Shown here one piece after another: positions 36,981-47,158 of a stretch of DNA of 64,000 nucleotides. The stretch is from positions 558,001 to 622,000 of the forward strand of contig NZ_CP134196.1 of the NCBI RefSeq assembly GCF_031585635.1, given 5' to 3'. Below the pieces are notes generated by a model that saw only the letters and a list, made by a program, of their open reading frames with translations, was not told the DNA's origin and did no database searches. The stretch's first letter is position 1. Every line of letters starts with the position of its first letter. The DNA is from Paraburkholderia sp. FT54 (lineage in GTDB: Bacteria > Pseudomonadota > Gammaproteobacteria > Burkholderiales > Burkholderiaceae). Position numbers and translations under genes: made by a program.

Positions 36981-38384
36981 ATGGAAAACGCAGGCTATGT
37001 GAACCGGGATGTACGCAATATTTTCAACGATATGCCTATGGGCCGAAGGCAGTGGATGGTGTTCATCATCTGCTTCGCCGCTACGGCAATCGAGGGTTTC
37101 GACACGATCGTCATCAGTTTTATCGCACCTGCAATAAGCCAGCATTGGCAACTTTCCAGCATGGCGCTTTCGCCTCTGGTGGCCGTTGGATTAACCGGCT
37201 TACTGATCGGCTCGATCGTAGGAGGAACACTGGCTGACCGTGTCGGCCGCCGAACGGTGAGCATAGTGGCGATCGCCTGGTTTGGAATCGCGGGGGTGCT
37301 GTCGAGCGAAGCGCAGTCGATAGTTCAGCTTATCGGCTGGCGTTTCATCACCGGCCTCGGCATCGGAGCGGCAATGCCGGCTACGTCAGCGATCGTCGCG
37401 GAATATAGCCCCGATCGTTCCCGTTCATGGGTGCTCGCAACGACTTACTGTGGATTTCTTTTCGGTGCCGCCGCCGCCGGTTTCGTGACGTCATCGGCAA
37501 TCGGCACGTTGGGTTGGCGAGGCATGCTGGTACTGAGTGGTCTATTGCCGCTCGGGGTTGTTGTCCTGTTCGCATGGCAAGTACCGGAGTCACCGCTCTA
37601 CGTAGTGGCCAGCCGAAAGTCCAACGAGGTAGCACAACGAATCCTTGCCAAGGTATTTCCGAGCCTGGACTGCTCCCGAATGCATCTGTTCATTGCCGAA
37701 ACGCGTGAATCGATAAGCGGAAGCGGGGCGTTATTGAGCAAGCAGTACCGGCTCGGCACCATATTGACGTGGCTTACAGAATTTGCAGGCTATCTGGTGT
37801 TCTTTCTTATCGGAAGCTGGTTGCCGACGCACCTGAAACAGACGGGTTTGTCGATGCACGATGCTTCACAGGTGTCGTCAATGTTCCAGTTCGGTGCGCT
37901 TGGCGGTGCGGTCCTTTTCGCTGTCCTTGTGCGTCGTTTCAACGTGGCATCGGTCATTTCCGGGGCGTTCGGCGCAGGCTCATTGCTGGTCGTCGCTTTG
38001 GGCATGTCTGAAACCACTCAGTGGCATGTCGGCGTGGTGTTCCTGGCCGGGTTGGCAGTTGGAGGCCCGCTGATCTGTGTCAACACCATCCCCGGAATCT
38101 TCTATCCAACTGCGCTTCGCGCGTCTGGTGGTGGCTGGAACGTTGCGATCGGCCGGCTGGGTTCAATCGTAGGTTCGTCGTTGATCGGCCTGATAGTCAT
38201 GTCGGGCTTCCCTTATCTGTTCACGTGCGCGTTGTTGTCGATACCGCTCCTGATGGCTTGCGTATGCATGATCGTCATGGCGCGAGTTCTCTCCGCGCAA
38301 CGACGAATTCTGAACGAATACGCGGCGAACAACAGTGCGGTATCGGCTGTTGATTCACCGTTGCCGAACAGCACCACGCAATGA
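36981..38384 (+). CDS. MFS transporter, AAHS family (island importer)
   Basis: A 467-residue, twelve-helix AAHS transporter. It has the helix-1 signature IEGFDTIVISFIAPAI, the loop 2-3 motif LADRVGRR and the typical PESPLYV after helix 6. It presumably imports the aromatic (or acylated aromatic) acid metabolised by the island, working with the porin 86 bases upstream. Start ATG has AAGGAA at about ten bases. Confidence 0.9.
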   Translation: MENAGYVNRDVRNIFNDMPMGRRQWMVFIICFAATAIEGFDTIVISFIAPAISQHWQLSSMALSPLVAVGLTGLLIGSIVGGTLADRVGRRTVSIVAIAWFGIAGVLSSEAQSIVQLIGWRFITGLGIGAAMPATSAIVAEYSPDRSRSWVLATTYCGFLFGAAAAGFVTSSAIGTLGWRGMLVLSGLLPLGVVVLFAWQVPESPLYVVASRKSNEVAQRILAKVFPSLDCSRMHLFIAETRESISGSGALLSKQYRLGTILTWLTEFAGYLVFFLIGSWLPTHLKQTGLSMHDASQVSSMFQFGALGGAVLFAVLVRRFNVASVISGAFGAGSLLVVALGMSETTQWHVGVVFLAGLAVGGPLICVNTIPGIFYPTALRASGGGWNVAIGRLGSIVGSSLIGLIVMSGFPYLFTCALLSIPLLMACVCMIVMARVLSAQRRILNEYAANNSAVSAVDSPLPNSTTQ

Positions 38385-38488
38385 GCGTAGTGCAATAGCA
38401 AGCGAAAGTGTTTCAGACGAAGTTGAAGTTGAGTGTACGAAGAAGCGCCGTCGCCGGATTCTGACTGGCATGTAGCAGTTGGTTCGCC

Positions 38489-38517
38489 TTGCATACTTTA
38501 CGATCGTGAAGTATAGT
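38489..38517 (+). promoter_or_regulatory. sigma70 promoter of the CocE-like gene
   Basis: TTGCAT (38489-38494), 17-base spacer, TATAGT (38512-38517), with operator site 3 filling the spacer. Confidence 0.6.
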
Positions 38518-38518
38518 G
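38493..38518. promoter_or_regulatory. operator site 3 of the island, near-perfect palindrome
   Basis: ATACTTTACGA-TCGTGAAGTAT (38493-38514), a 22-bp inverted repeat with one mismatch, between -35 and -10. It is the best copy of the shared operator. Confidence 0.65.
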
Positions 38519-38652
38519 ATTTACGAAAGCTGCTCGATCGTGCGACCTTCCGAAAGAACGAACGCGAGGCGCAGGTCGAGGGTTAAGGGATAGTTTCAAA
38601 CCGAACACGGCTATCTGTTGGGGCCATACGTGCCAACGAAACAGGAGGAGAC

Positions 38653-40392
38653 ATGATTGAGGAACGCGACATTGTCGTAACGATGCGAGACGGGACTCGT
38701 CTGGCAGTAGACGTTTATCGGCCGGATGCGGATGGCAAGTATCCCGTGCTGTACGCATCGGCACTGCACAACAAGGATCTTCAAGGTCCGGACATTGCAG
38801 ATGTCCTGCCGCCGCAACCCGCGCACGCTCCGCTCTGGTTCGGACCGGTCGAGGCCGGAGACACCCGGCGCTTCGTTGCCAATGGTTATGTGCACGTTAT
38901 CGCGCAACCGCGCGGTTCCGCCAAATCGGAAGGCCACTACGGCGAGGAGAATACTGACCATTACGACATGATCGAATGGATCACGCAGCAACCGTGGTCC
39001 GACGGCAAGGTCGGCATGGTGGGCATCTCGGGATTTGCAGGCGAGCAATGGCGCGCGGCGGGGCAGGGACACCCCGCGCTCAAGGCAATCTTTCCGTACG
39101 ACGCCTGCGGTGCATACGGAGGGATGTTCGGGTTTCGGGACTTCAACCCCGGTGGTGTCATTCACACTTTCCCGTACTTGCTTGACGTATTCAGCACTGT
39201 GCACGAGCCCCGTGGTGTGCCGGGCGCATTACCCGATGCACAGGAGGAACTCTGGCGCGCAGCCATGCGCAATCCCGACTACAAGATGTATATCAACTTG
39301 TACAACATCCTGACGCAGAAGGGGCAGCGCACCGGCGTGATGTACCACATCATGACGAACCCTTGGGAGCCGGACGGAACCGTCGAGCGAGCCGAAGAAA
39401 ACTTCAAGTCGATCAAGGTGCCGTTCTATACGGGTTCCGGTGCCTATGCCTATACATACAAATTGCACTGGCTCGGCGCGCAGCACTACTTCCAGAAAGT
39501 CAAGCAGCCACGCAAGCTGATTTTTACCGGTCCGGCACATCTGGAGCGACCGTTCCACCAGTACCACGACGAGGTCATCCGCTGGTACGACTACTGGCTG
39601 AAGGGTATCGACACCGGCATCATGAACGAGCCCCCGGTTCGTTATTGGGTCATGGGCGCGAACGAATGGCGTACGGGCAGTGACTGGCCATTGCCTGAAA
39701 CGCAGTGGGCGAAGTACTACCTCGCGGGTTGGGAAGGGCTTTCGACAGAAGCTCCTCGGCCCTCGGCGGAGGTCGGCAACGCACTGCGGGAGCCTGATGT
39801 CTTTACGCAGATGCCGTTAAAAAAGACCTCCAGGGTGGAGCGCCTGCGCTACATGACTGAGCCGCTTGCGCAAGACGTGCTGGTGGCCGGTCCCATTTCG
39901 TTGACGCTCTACGCGGAAATCGACCAGACGGACACGAACTGGATTGTCGTACTCAAAGACGTGGGTCCGGATGTATCGGTCGTCACTGCGCGCGTCGGTG
40001 AACGAACGGTTCCGGACACGTTGGCGGAGCGTGAACTGACGCGCGGCTGGCTGAAAGCGTCTTATCGCGCAACCGATCCTGACCGGTCTACGCCTGCGGA
40101 ACCGTTCTACAAGCTGACGAAGGATTCGATCAGGCCGGTTACACCGGGCGAGATCGTCAAGTATGAAATCCAGATCATCGCGACGGCCAACCAGTTCAAG
40201 GCCGGCCATCGAATCTGCATCGAGATCTGCAGCCTCGACGTGCCGACTGGAACCGGCGCGATGACCGACGTCGAGTACATCCCGTATCACGTGACCAGTA
40301 GTAATACGGTCACTCACCGGGTTTACCGGGATGCCGATCGCCCCTCACATCTGCTGCTTCCATTGATCCCATTGAATAGACACGGATCCTGA
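38653..40392 (+). CDS. CocE/NonD-family hydrolase
   Basis: A 579-residue alpha/beta hydrolase of the CocE/NonD (X-Pro dipeptidyl peptidase S15) family. The nucleophile elbow is VGISGFAG (Ser126); the C-terminal half is the jelly-roll beta domain of the family (RYMTEPLAQDVLVAGPISLT). Members hydrolyse esters and glutaryl or acyl-ester bonds such as cocaine's benzoyl ester. In this island it may hydrolyse an aromatic ester or lactone before CoA activation. The ribosome site is AGGAGGAG. Confidence 0.88.
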   Translation: MIEERDIVVTMRDGTRLAVDVYRPDADGKYPVLYASALHNKDLQGPDIADVLPPQPAHAPLWFGPVEAGDTRRFVANGYVHVIAQPRGSAKSEGHYGEENTDHYDMIEWITQQPWSDGKVGMVGISGFAGEQWRAAGQGHPALKAIFPYDACGAYGGMFGFRDFNPGGVIHTFPYLLDVFSTVHEPRGVPGALPDAQEELWRAAMRNPDYKMYINLYNILTQKGQRTGVMYHIMTNPWEPDGTVERAEENFKSIKVPFYTGSGAYAYTYKLHWLGAQHYFQKVKQPRKLIFTGPAHLERPFHQYHDEVIRWYDYWLKGIDTGIMNEPPVRYWVMGANEWRTGSDWPLPETQWAKYYLAGWEGLSTEAPRPSAEVGNALREPDVFTQMPLKKTSRVERLRYMTEPLAQDVLVAGPISLTLYAEIDQTDTNWIVVLKDVGPDVSVVTARVGERTVPDTLAERELTRGWLKASYRATDPDRSTPAEPFYKLTKDSIRPVTPGEIVKYEIQIIATANQFKAGHRICIEICSLDVPTGTGAMTDVEYIPYHVTSSNTVTHRVYRDADRPSHLLLPLIPLNRHGS

Positions 40393-40456
40393 ATTGCAAG
40401 GCATTCCTGAGTGTCACCAACGCGTGGCCACTTTGACTGAAAAATGAGGTTGGGCG

Positions 40457-41245
40457 ATGAAAAGTATCCGTTTTGAGCGCGATGGAAAGGTTGGGAACAT
40501 CGTTCTGGCAAATCCCCCTTACAACCGGCTCGATGCACGGTTTGCACAGTGTCTCCGGGAGGCCGTTCACGAAGCTAGCGAAAGCGACATCCGGGTGCTG
40601 GTCGTCCGGGCTGAGGGGCCGCACTTCAGTCTCGGTGGAGAGGTCCGTGAATGGCCAGGCAAAGACCTGAACTGGTTTCGCACATTCGTTGCGGAAGTCA
40701 ACAGTTCGTATCGCGCAATCGAAGCGCTCCGCGTCCCGACGGTGGCGGTGGTACAGGGCCTGGCTCTCGGCGGCGGGTTCGAACTCGCGTTGAACTGTGA
40801 CTTCATTGTGACTAGCACCGACGCGGTGTTTCGATGTGTCGAAGTGACGACGGCGATGCTTCCCATTGCGGGAGCGCTTCAGCGGCTGGCTGAGCGAGTG
40901 GGGCGTAGTCGCGCATCGCGCTTTGCCATGCTGGGCGAGCCGATTCTGGGTAGCCAGGCCGTGGAACTCGGCATAGCCACGCACGTTGCCGAACCGGGTG
41001 AACTCGATCGCGTCGCCGCGGAACTGGTCGCGCGACTTGCGGACGGTCCCACGCTTTCTTATGCGGCGACGCGCACCTTGCTCAAGACGTGGTCAGGCGG
41101 TGGTGTAGCGAGTGCCGACGTTGCAATGCTGGATGTGTGCATGGACTTGTACACCACGGAAGACGCTACGCGGGGTTTTACCAACACGGCCGAAGCGTTC
41201 GACCGTGACGAGGAGCCTGGCGAAATGGCCTTTTACGGCAAATAG
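40457..41245 (+). CDS. enoyl-CoA hydratase/isomerase family protein 2
   Basis: A 262-residue crotonase-fold protein. The oxyanion hole is intact (VQGLALGGGFELALNCDFI), but both catalytic carboxylate positions look altered: the loop reads TTAMLPIAGALQRLAERVG where hydratases have a P-(G/E)-(A/G)-G-G-T-Q-R pattern with a Glu. It may therefore perform another crotonase reaction, for example a retro-Claisen or hydratase/lyase type cleavage. It follows the CocE-like gene by 64 bases and precedes the CoA ligase, so they are likely one operon. Confidence 0.85.
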   Translation: MKSIRFERDGKVGNIVLANPPYNRLDARFAQCLREAVHEASESDIRVLVVRAEGPHFSLGGEVREWPGKDLNWFRTFVAEVNSSYRAIEALRVPTVAVVQGLALGGGFELALNCDFIVTSTDAVFRCVEVTTAMLPIAGALQRLAERVGRSRASRFAMLGEPILGSQAVELGIATHVAEPGELDRVAAELVARLADGPTLSYAATRTLLKTWSGGGVASADVAMLDVCMDLYTTEDATRGFTNTAEAFDRDEEPGEMAFYGK

Positions 41246-41324
41246 CCTGACGCTCCTCAACGCTACATAGCCGGTTCGACTGACTTTTTGGCAGAAACGC
41301 GCAGCAACGATGGAGGATGGTTTC

Positions 41325-43061
41325 ATGCACACTTTACCCGGTTCCCTTGCGCTCGATGCGCCCGCCGATGGCATTGCCTACGTACGGGGCGCGACGGACG
41401 TTCCGTTGAGCGAATCCACGGTCGGCCAGTTTCTAAGGGAAACCGCACGCCGGATGCCCGATCAGCAAGCCGTGGTATTCCGTGAGCAACTCGTACGGTG
41501 GACATGGAGGGAATTTGACGACCATGTTGACCAGCTCGCCGCAGGTTTCCTGTCGCTGGGAATAGAAAAAGGGGATCGGGTTGGCATCTGGTCTCCCAAC
41601 CGGTTCGAATGGCTGCTCACGCAGTTCGCGACGGCTCGCATCGGCGCGGTGTTGGTCAACATCAACCCCGCTTTTCGTGTGGCGGAACTCGAGTACGCGC
41701 TACGGAAAGTGGCATGTAAAGCGATTGTCACTGCCGAGAGCTTTAAAACCTCGAACTACATTTCGATGCTGATCGACATAGTGCCCGAGCTTACTTCACA
41801 GCAGCCGGGCGAGGTGAGGGCGGCACGTCTGCCGGACCTTCGTACGGTGATTTCCATGGGGGATTGGCGCATACCGGGCGTCATGTCATTTCACTCGGTC
41901 ATGCAGCGCGGAGAGGCGACGCTTCGAGACAAAGGGCGCGAGGCAATTGAAAGCGTCGAGCAGACACTTTCTGCCCATGACCCGATCAATATCCAGTTCA
42001 CGAGCGGCACCACCGGCAGCCCGAAGGGCGCAACGCTGACACACCGGAACATTGTGAACAACGGGCGTTTCGTGGCGATGGGGATGAAGCTGTCCGACAC
42101 CGACTCACTCTGCATTCCTGTCCCGCTGTACCACTGTTTCGGCATGGTGATCGGCGTACTTGCGTGCGTGTCGGTAGGCGCGAAGATGGTCTTCCCGGGC
42201 GAAGGCTTCGACGCAGGTGCGACCCTCGCGGCCGTCTCGGAAGAGCGTTGCACCGCGCTTCACGGTGTGCCGACCATGTTCATTGCCGAGCTGGGACACC
42301 CGGACTTTTCGTCGTTCGACCTGAGTAGTCTCAGGACCGGCATCATGGCGGGCTCGCCTTGTCCTATCGAGACAATGAATGAGGTGGTGGCCAGAATGCA
42401 CATGCAGGAGGTCACCATTGCGTATGGAATGACAGAGACCAGTCCCGTGTCGTTTCAAAGCGCAACCACGGATCCACTAGATAGGCGCACAACAACGGTC
42501 GGCCGGATTCAGCCTCATCTCGAGGTGAAGATCGTTGACTTTGAGGGCAAGACGGTATCTGTCGGTGAGACGGGAGAACTCTGTACACGAGGATACTCGG
42601 TCATGCAGGGGTACTGGGACGACGAGGCGAAAACGCGCGAAAGCATCGTCGACGGATGGATGCATACGGGCGATCTTGCAACCATCGACGCCGACGGATA
42701 CTGCAATATCGTCGGAAGGTTGAAGGACATGGTGATTCGTGGCGGCGAGAACATCTATCCCCGCGAAATCGAGGAATTCCTCTTCAGACATCCAAAAATA
42801 CAAAACGTACAGGTATTCGGCGTGCCGGATGAGAAGAACGGCGAGGAATTGTGCGCCTGGATCGTGCTTCGAAAAGGTGAAGGTACGACTGAGGAAGACA
42901 TCAGAGACTTTTGCCGAGGGCAGATCGCTTACTACAAGGTGCCGAAATATATTCGCTTCGTGAGTGAATTGCCGATGACGGTTACGGGAAAGGTACAGAA
43001 ATTCGCAATGCGTGCCGAGATGATCAACTATCTTAAGCTGGCTGAACACAAAACCGCCTGA
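41325..43061 (+). CDS. acyl-CoA ligase (AMP-forming)
   Basis: A 578-residue ANL-superfamily ligase. The AMP-binding loop [17 protein letters not shown] is at about residue 226, with [22 protein letters not shown] and the C-terminal catalytic-lysine region [14 protein letters not shown], all in the usual places. The ATG at 41325 has GGAGG eight bases upstream, better than the ATG at 41310. It would activate an aromatic or fatty acid to its CoA thioester for the two crotonase-fold proteins. Closest by feel to FadD3/4-coumarate-type ligases; the acid is unknown. Confidence 0.9.
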   Translation: MHTLPGSLALDAPADGIAYVRGATDVPLSESTVGQFLRETARRMPDQQAVVFREQLVRWTWREFDDHVDQLAAGFLSLGIEKGDRVGIWSPNRFEWLLTQFATARIGAVLVNINPAFRVAELEYALRKVACKAIVTAESFKTSNYISMLIDIVPELTSQQPGEVRAARLPDLRTVISMGDWRIPGVMSFHSVMQRGEATLRDKGREAIESVEQTLSAHDPINIQFTSGTTGSPKGATLTHRNIVNNGRFVAMGMKLSDTDSLCIPVPLYHCFGMVIGVLACVSVGAKMVFPGEGFDAGATLAAVSEERCTALHGVPTMFIAELGHPDFSSFDLSSLRTGIMAGSPCPIETMNEVVARMHMQEVTIAYGMTETSPVSFQSATTDPLDRRTTTVGRIQPHLEVKIVDFEGKTVSVGETGELCTRGYSVMQGYWDDEAKTRESIVDGWMHTGDLATIDADGYCNIVGRLKDMVIRGGENIYPREIEEFLFRHPKIQNVQVFGVPDEKNGEELCAWIVLRKGEGTTEEDIRDFCRGQIAYYKVPKYIRFVSELPMTVTGKVQKFAMRAEMINYLKLAEHKTA

Positions 43062-43178
43062 CCGGTCCATAAAACCCGACCGGATCGTATGAATATAGCG
43101 TCGTAATCCAACTTTTAATTAGTTATCCGAAGGCGTGCAATAGACGGAATACTAAGGTTTGACAATTGGAGGTGTCGA

Positions 43179-44933
43179 ATGTATGAAATAACCACAGATG
43201 TACTCATCGTCGGAACGGGGCCGGCCGGATCAGCGTGTGCCGCGCTGCTTTCGACGTACGGTATCGACAACATGGTGGTCAACCAGTATCGTTGGCTGGC
43301 CAACACGCCTCGAGCGCACATCACAAACTTGCGCACTATGGAGGTCCTTCGCGACCTCGGTCAACAAGTGGAGCAGGAGGCTTACCTGCACGCGACCGAT
43401 CAGGATCTGATGGGCGGGACGGTTTTCTGCGAAAGTCTGACGGGTGAAGAGATCGGCCGGGTGCCGAGTTGGGGACTGCATCCGCTCTCGAGAGCGGAAC
43501 GCCAATTGTCGAGTCCGGCAAAGATGAACGACTTGCCGCAGACGTTCATGGAACCGTTGCTTTTCAAGACGGCTTGCGCGCGAGGTACTGAGGCACGGAT
43601 GAGCACGGAATATGTGAATCATACGCAGACTGACGAGGGTGTTCTGACGCGTTGCCGTGATCGGTTGTCGGGGGAAGAGTTCACGGTCAAATCAAGGTAC
43701 CTTATCGGCGCAGACGGAGGGAATTCCAAGGTCGCAAAGGATCTGGGCCTGCCTTTCGAAGGGCAGATGGGCGTGCGCGGGTCGATGAACATCTGGTTCC
43801 GCGCGGATTTGTCTGAATTCGTTGCACACCGCCCGGCAGTGTTGTACCCAATCATGCAGCCCGGCGCAGAGGTAGGCGGTATTGGCATGGGCCTGATCCG
43901 GATGGTTCGGCCTTGGAACGAGTGGTTGATTGTCTGGGGCTATGACATCAATGAGCCTGCCCCTGTCGTGGACAAGGAGAAGGCCACAACGATCGCACGC
44001 CAACTGGTGGGCAAGCCGGATCTCGAGATCGAACTGTTGGGTGCGAATACCTGGACAGTCAACAACATGTACGCCACTCGCATGCATGATGGAAGAGTGT
44101 TTTGCATGGGCGACGCGGCCCACCGGCACCCGCCGTCTGGTGGGTTGGGCTCCAACACTTCGATTCAGGACGCGTTCAACCTGGCGTGGAAGCTCGCGTC
44201 AGTCATCAAGGGGTACGCCGGCGAAGCGCTTCTGGACACCTATTCGGATGAGCGCGCGCCGATCGCCAAGCAGATCGTCACCCGTGCAAACCAATCGATC
44301 GCAGAATTCGCCCCGCTCTATAGCGCGCTTGGCATTGACAAATCCAACGACGCGGAAGTCTTGCAAGCGAACATGCATGCTCGAAGCGGAACCACCGAGG
44401 CCGCGGAAAAACAGCGGGCCGCAATTCGGGAGGCGTTGGCGTTCAAGCGATACGAACTGGACGCCCATGGCGTGGAGATGAATCAACGATATCAATCGAG
44501 CGCCGCATTGACGGATGGGCAGGCGGAGCCAGCGTTCGCGCGTGACCGTGAATTGTATTACCAGGCGACGACATGGCCTGGCGCACGCCTGCCGCATGCC
44601 TGGGTTTTCGATTCCCGTGGACGGCCACACTCCACACTTGACCTCGCCGGACATGGGCGATTCGTGTTGTTCACCGGCCTCGGTGGTGAAGCATGGGTTG
44701 AAGCTGCCGCACGAGTCGGCGAGGAACTCGGGTTGAAGCTTGACGTACACGTTATCGGTCCGCGGCAGGCGTACGCGGATCATACTGGCGACTGGGCTCG
44801 CGTGCGCGAAATCGGCGACAGCGGTTGCGTATTGACCCGTCCGGACCATCATGTGGCGTGGCGTAGTCTCGCCTTGCCGAGTGATCCGGCCGCCGAGCTT
44901 CGTCGTGTATTGCAGCATGTGCTTTCGAAATAA
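43179..44933 (+). CDS. FAD-dependent phenol hydroxylase, TfdB family
   Basis: A 584-residue group A flavoprotein monooxygenase. It has the GTGPAGSACAALL dinucleotide fold at 11-26, PRAHITNLRTMEVLRDLG, YLIGADGGNSKV (DG motif) and GDAAHRHPPSGGLGSNTSI (FAD ribityl motif, about residue 310). The match in order and spacing to 2,4-dichlorophenol 6-monooxygenase is close. With hydroxyquinol dioxygenase in the same island it may hydroxylate a resorcinol-type phenol to hydroxyquinol. The ribosome site is GGAGG. Confidence 0.88.
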   Translation: MYEITTDVLIVGTGPAGSACAALLSTYGIDNMVVNQYRWLANTPRAHITNLRTMEVLRDLGQQVEQEAYLHATDQDLMGGTVFCESLTGEEIGRVPSWGLHPLSRAERQLSSPAKMNDLPQTFMEPLLFKTACARGTEARMSTEYVNHTQTDEGVLTRCRDRLSGEEFTVKSRYLIGADGGNSKVAKDLGLPFEGQMGVRGSMNIWFRADLSEFVAHRPAVLYPIMQPGAEVGGIGMGLIRMVRPWNEWLIVWGYDINEPAPVVDKEKATTIARQLVGKPDLEIELLGANTWTVNNMYATRMHDGRVFCMGDAAHRHPPSGGLGSNTSIQDAFNLAWKLASVIKGYAGEALLDTYSDERAPIAKQIVTRANQSIAEFAPLYSALGIDKSNDAEVLQANMHARSGTTEAAEKQRAAIREALAFKRYELDAHGVEMNQRYQSSAALTDGQAEPAFARDRELYYQATTWPGARLPHAWVFDSRGRPHSTLDLAGHGRFVLFTGLGGEAWVEAAARVGEELGLKLDVHVIGPRQAYADHTGDWARVREIGDSGCVLTRPDHHVAWRSLALPSDPAAELRRVLQHVLSK

Positions 44934-45015
44934 TGTCTGAAGGCAAGCGTCTTGCCCGCACTCGCGTGATTACGCTTTCAACGGCGAGACGCTTACACAA
45001 TTCGAGCTTGGTTAG

Positions 45016-45705
45016 TTATCGGCTGGAGCGTCGCAATGTTCCAAACACGACTCGTTCTACAGTGCACCAATACTCCTCGACCAGCACCGGATCAGACGGC
45101 GATAGATTACTGGTCGCCGAAAATTCCGGCCCGAAGCCTGACAGCGTCGACGTCAGGCTGATCATCATGTAGTGGAAAACAATAGGCTCCACGTTGGGTA
45201 CGGCATGTTCCGTTTGGGCAGCGCGGATTTGCGGCAGCAGCCAACCGATCAGCGGCTTTAAGATAGAGTCCGCGAGCCATTGCAACCGCGCGCTGTGACC
45301 TAGCGACTCCTGAAGGATGAAGCGGTGAAACTCTGGAAAGTTTACCGTGAAGCGAAACAGCGCCCTATATGCCAGCTTGAGTCGGTCGGTTGCACTAGCC
45401 GGACCGAAGCTGGACAGACTCGCATCATGTTCCTGCCGGACACGTTCGAATACATACTCAGCTACCGCCTGCCACAGAATCTCTTTGGAGCGAAAGTGAT
45501 AGGTAATGAGCGGATGCTGCATCCCGATCCGGTCTGCAATGCTACGAATACTCGCGGCCTCAAAACCTTTTGATGAGAATTCGGCGAGAGCCGCATTTAG
45601 AATGGCCGAACGGGTTTCCTGCGCACGCTGCTGTTCAGAACGCCTCAGTTCCGCGGGTCGACGTGGCCCGATATTTCCTGTGTCAGGTGGTGTTAGTGAT
45701 GCCAT
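45016..45705 (-). CDS. TetR-family regulator (paralog 2)
   Basis: A 229-residue TetR protein and a close relative of the one at 33465: nearly every residue in the DNA-binding helices and much of the ligand-binding half are shared (ELRRSEQQRAQETRSAILNA, IGMQHPLITYHFRSKEIL, FRFTVNFPEFHRFILQES). The start at 45705 is preferred by alignment with paralog 1; no strong ribosome site is seen. It lies between the monooxygenase and the maleylacetate reductase, both ends of the island being marked by a TetR copy. A recent duplication seems likely. Confidence 0.9.
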   Translation of the reverse strand: MASLTPPDTGNIGPRRPAELRRSEQQRAQETRSAILNAALAEFSSKGFEAASIRSIADRIGMQHPLITYHFRSKEILWQAVAEYVFERVRQEHDASLSSFGPASATDRLKLAYRALFRFTVNFPEFHRFILQESLGHSARLQWLADSILKPLIGWLLPQIRAAQTEHAVPNVEPIVFHYMMISLTSTLSGFGPEFSATSNLSPSDPVLVEEYWCTVERVVFGTLRRSSR

Positions 45706-45877
45706 GTACGAATGCGTTGCGGCACGTTGAAATGAACGTCTGCCAATCACACTAGTAGGCGATCTGCCAACTTCAATGCGAGGGTCGACTCCATGACTGT
45801 CGATTGTGTCGAGCTTGCGTCATATAGGTGCGAATATTTTGCTGCCGCTTGTTTTTCGACATCTGAGCGAGGCGGCC

Positions 45878-46951
45878 CTACAACCCATCGTTCGGCGCGC
45901 TACCGTCAAATGCCCGCTGCAGCAACGCTCGAATTGCTCCGCGTTCCAGTGGACGGGGATTCCAGTAGGCGTTGTTGCACGCGGTGTCGGCGGCCTGGTC
46001 GAGTTGTTCCTCCAGCAGGCCAATCTCTTTCAGCGCGACGGGCGCACCGTTTGCGCGCGCGAGTTCGTATAGACCCTGTGCGGCGTTGTCATGCCCGAGC
46101 GCCCGCGCAATACGTTGCATCGCATCGGGCACAGCGTTGGCGTTGTACGCCAACGCGTGTGGAAGCACAATGGTATGAGTGGGCGCGTGCGGCAGATTGA
46201 AACTGCCGCCGAGCGTATGGCATAGCTTATGGTGCAAAGCCATACCGACGCTTCCGAGCACTGCACCGCAGAGCCAGGCGCCATAGAGTGCATCGGCGCG
46301 TGCGGCCGGGTCGTTGGGCTGTGCGACGATTCGAGGCAAACTGCGCGCTAGCGCCGCGATGCCCTCTTCGGCCATCAGGCTGGTAAGAGGATTGGCATCA
46401 CGTGAATACAGGCCTTCTGCAGCATGTGCAATTGCATTGATGCCGCTCGTTACCGACATCCCTGCCGGCAAGGTCAGTGTCAGGTCTGGATCGTAGACTA
46501 CCGTTTTCGGCAGCACGCGTAAATCAGTACCTGTTCGCTTCAGGCCCGATTCGGTCAACCCGAATATGGGCGTCATCTCACTGCCGGCATAGGTTGTCGG
46601 CACGGCGAGAATCGGCAGGTTCGTCTCAAGGGCGAGGCCCTTCGCGAGGCCGATTGCGGAGCCGCCGCCCACGGCGATGATACAGTCGGCATTCAACGAC
46701 GCGGCAACCGTGCGTACTTCAGCGACCAGCTCAACCGGCACGTGCATGGCAGCGCGATCGAAGATGCCCGCTGCGCGCGCACCTAACTGATCGGCCACCG
46801 ATACACCCAATGTGCGCTGCTCCTGACTACACAGCACCAGAGCACGTTGAACCTGCAGCGTGTGCAATTCACGTTCGATATGGGCGCGCGAGCCGGCCCC
46901 AAAGACGACACGTGTGCCGCGTCCGTTATAGACGAATTCAGATGCTGACAT
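45878..46951 (-). CDS. maleylacetate reductase
   Basis: A 357-residue iron-type alcohol dehydrogenase fold. The NADH-binding GGGSAIGLAKGLAL and the segment AVPTTYAGSEMTPIFG are diagnostic of maleylacetate reductase (the family lacks the metal of true iron ADHs). HHKLCHTLGGSFNLPHAPTH follows the helical domain. It reduces maleylacetate to 3-oxoadipate, the last step before the central beta-ketoadipate route. It is the last gene of a minus-strand operon with the dioxygenase and amidohydrolase. Confidence 0.9.
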   Translation of the reverse strand: MSASEFVYNGRGTRVVFGAGSRAHIERELHTLQVQRALVLCSQEQRTLGVSVADQLGARAAGIFDRAAMHVPVELVAEVRTVAASLNADCIIAVGGGSAIGLAKGLALETNLPILAVPTTYAGSEMTPIFGLTESGLKRTGTDLRVLPKTVVYDPDLTLTLPAGMSVTSGINAIAHAAEGLYSRDANPLTSLMAEEGIAALARSLPRIVAQPNDPAARADALYGAWLCGAVLGSVGMALHHKLCHTLGGSFNLPHAPTHTIVLPHALAYNANAVPDAMQRIARALGHDNAAQGLYELARANGAPVALKEIGLLEEQLDQAADTACNNAYWNPRPLERGAIRALLQRAFDGSAPNDGL

Positions 46952-47158
46952 GGCGGATCCCGGCGAGTCGATGCTGGAGCGGTACATTGCATGGCCAACC
47001 GGCTAGCGGCAAATCATTGCGCTGGCGTCGCGGCTGAAGATGCGGCGCACGGAAAATTGCGCTAATTCTCGCCGCGGATATGGGTCTCATAGATAAACTG
47101 GCGGTCACTTCGTCAGCGTGCCCGTTCTTTGGCGCTCGCTGTATATCGACGCGCACGT

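Noticed and set aside
43081..43125. Possible fifth operator copy upstream of the TfdB-type gene (GGATCGTATGAATATAG)
   Set aside because: It resembles the island motif only if one base is inserted between the arms; too weak to list as a site.
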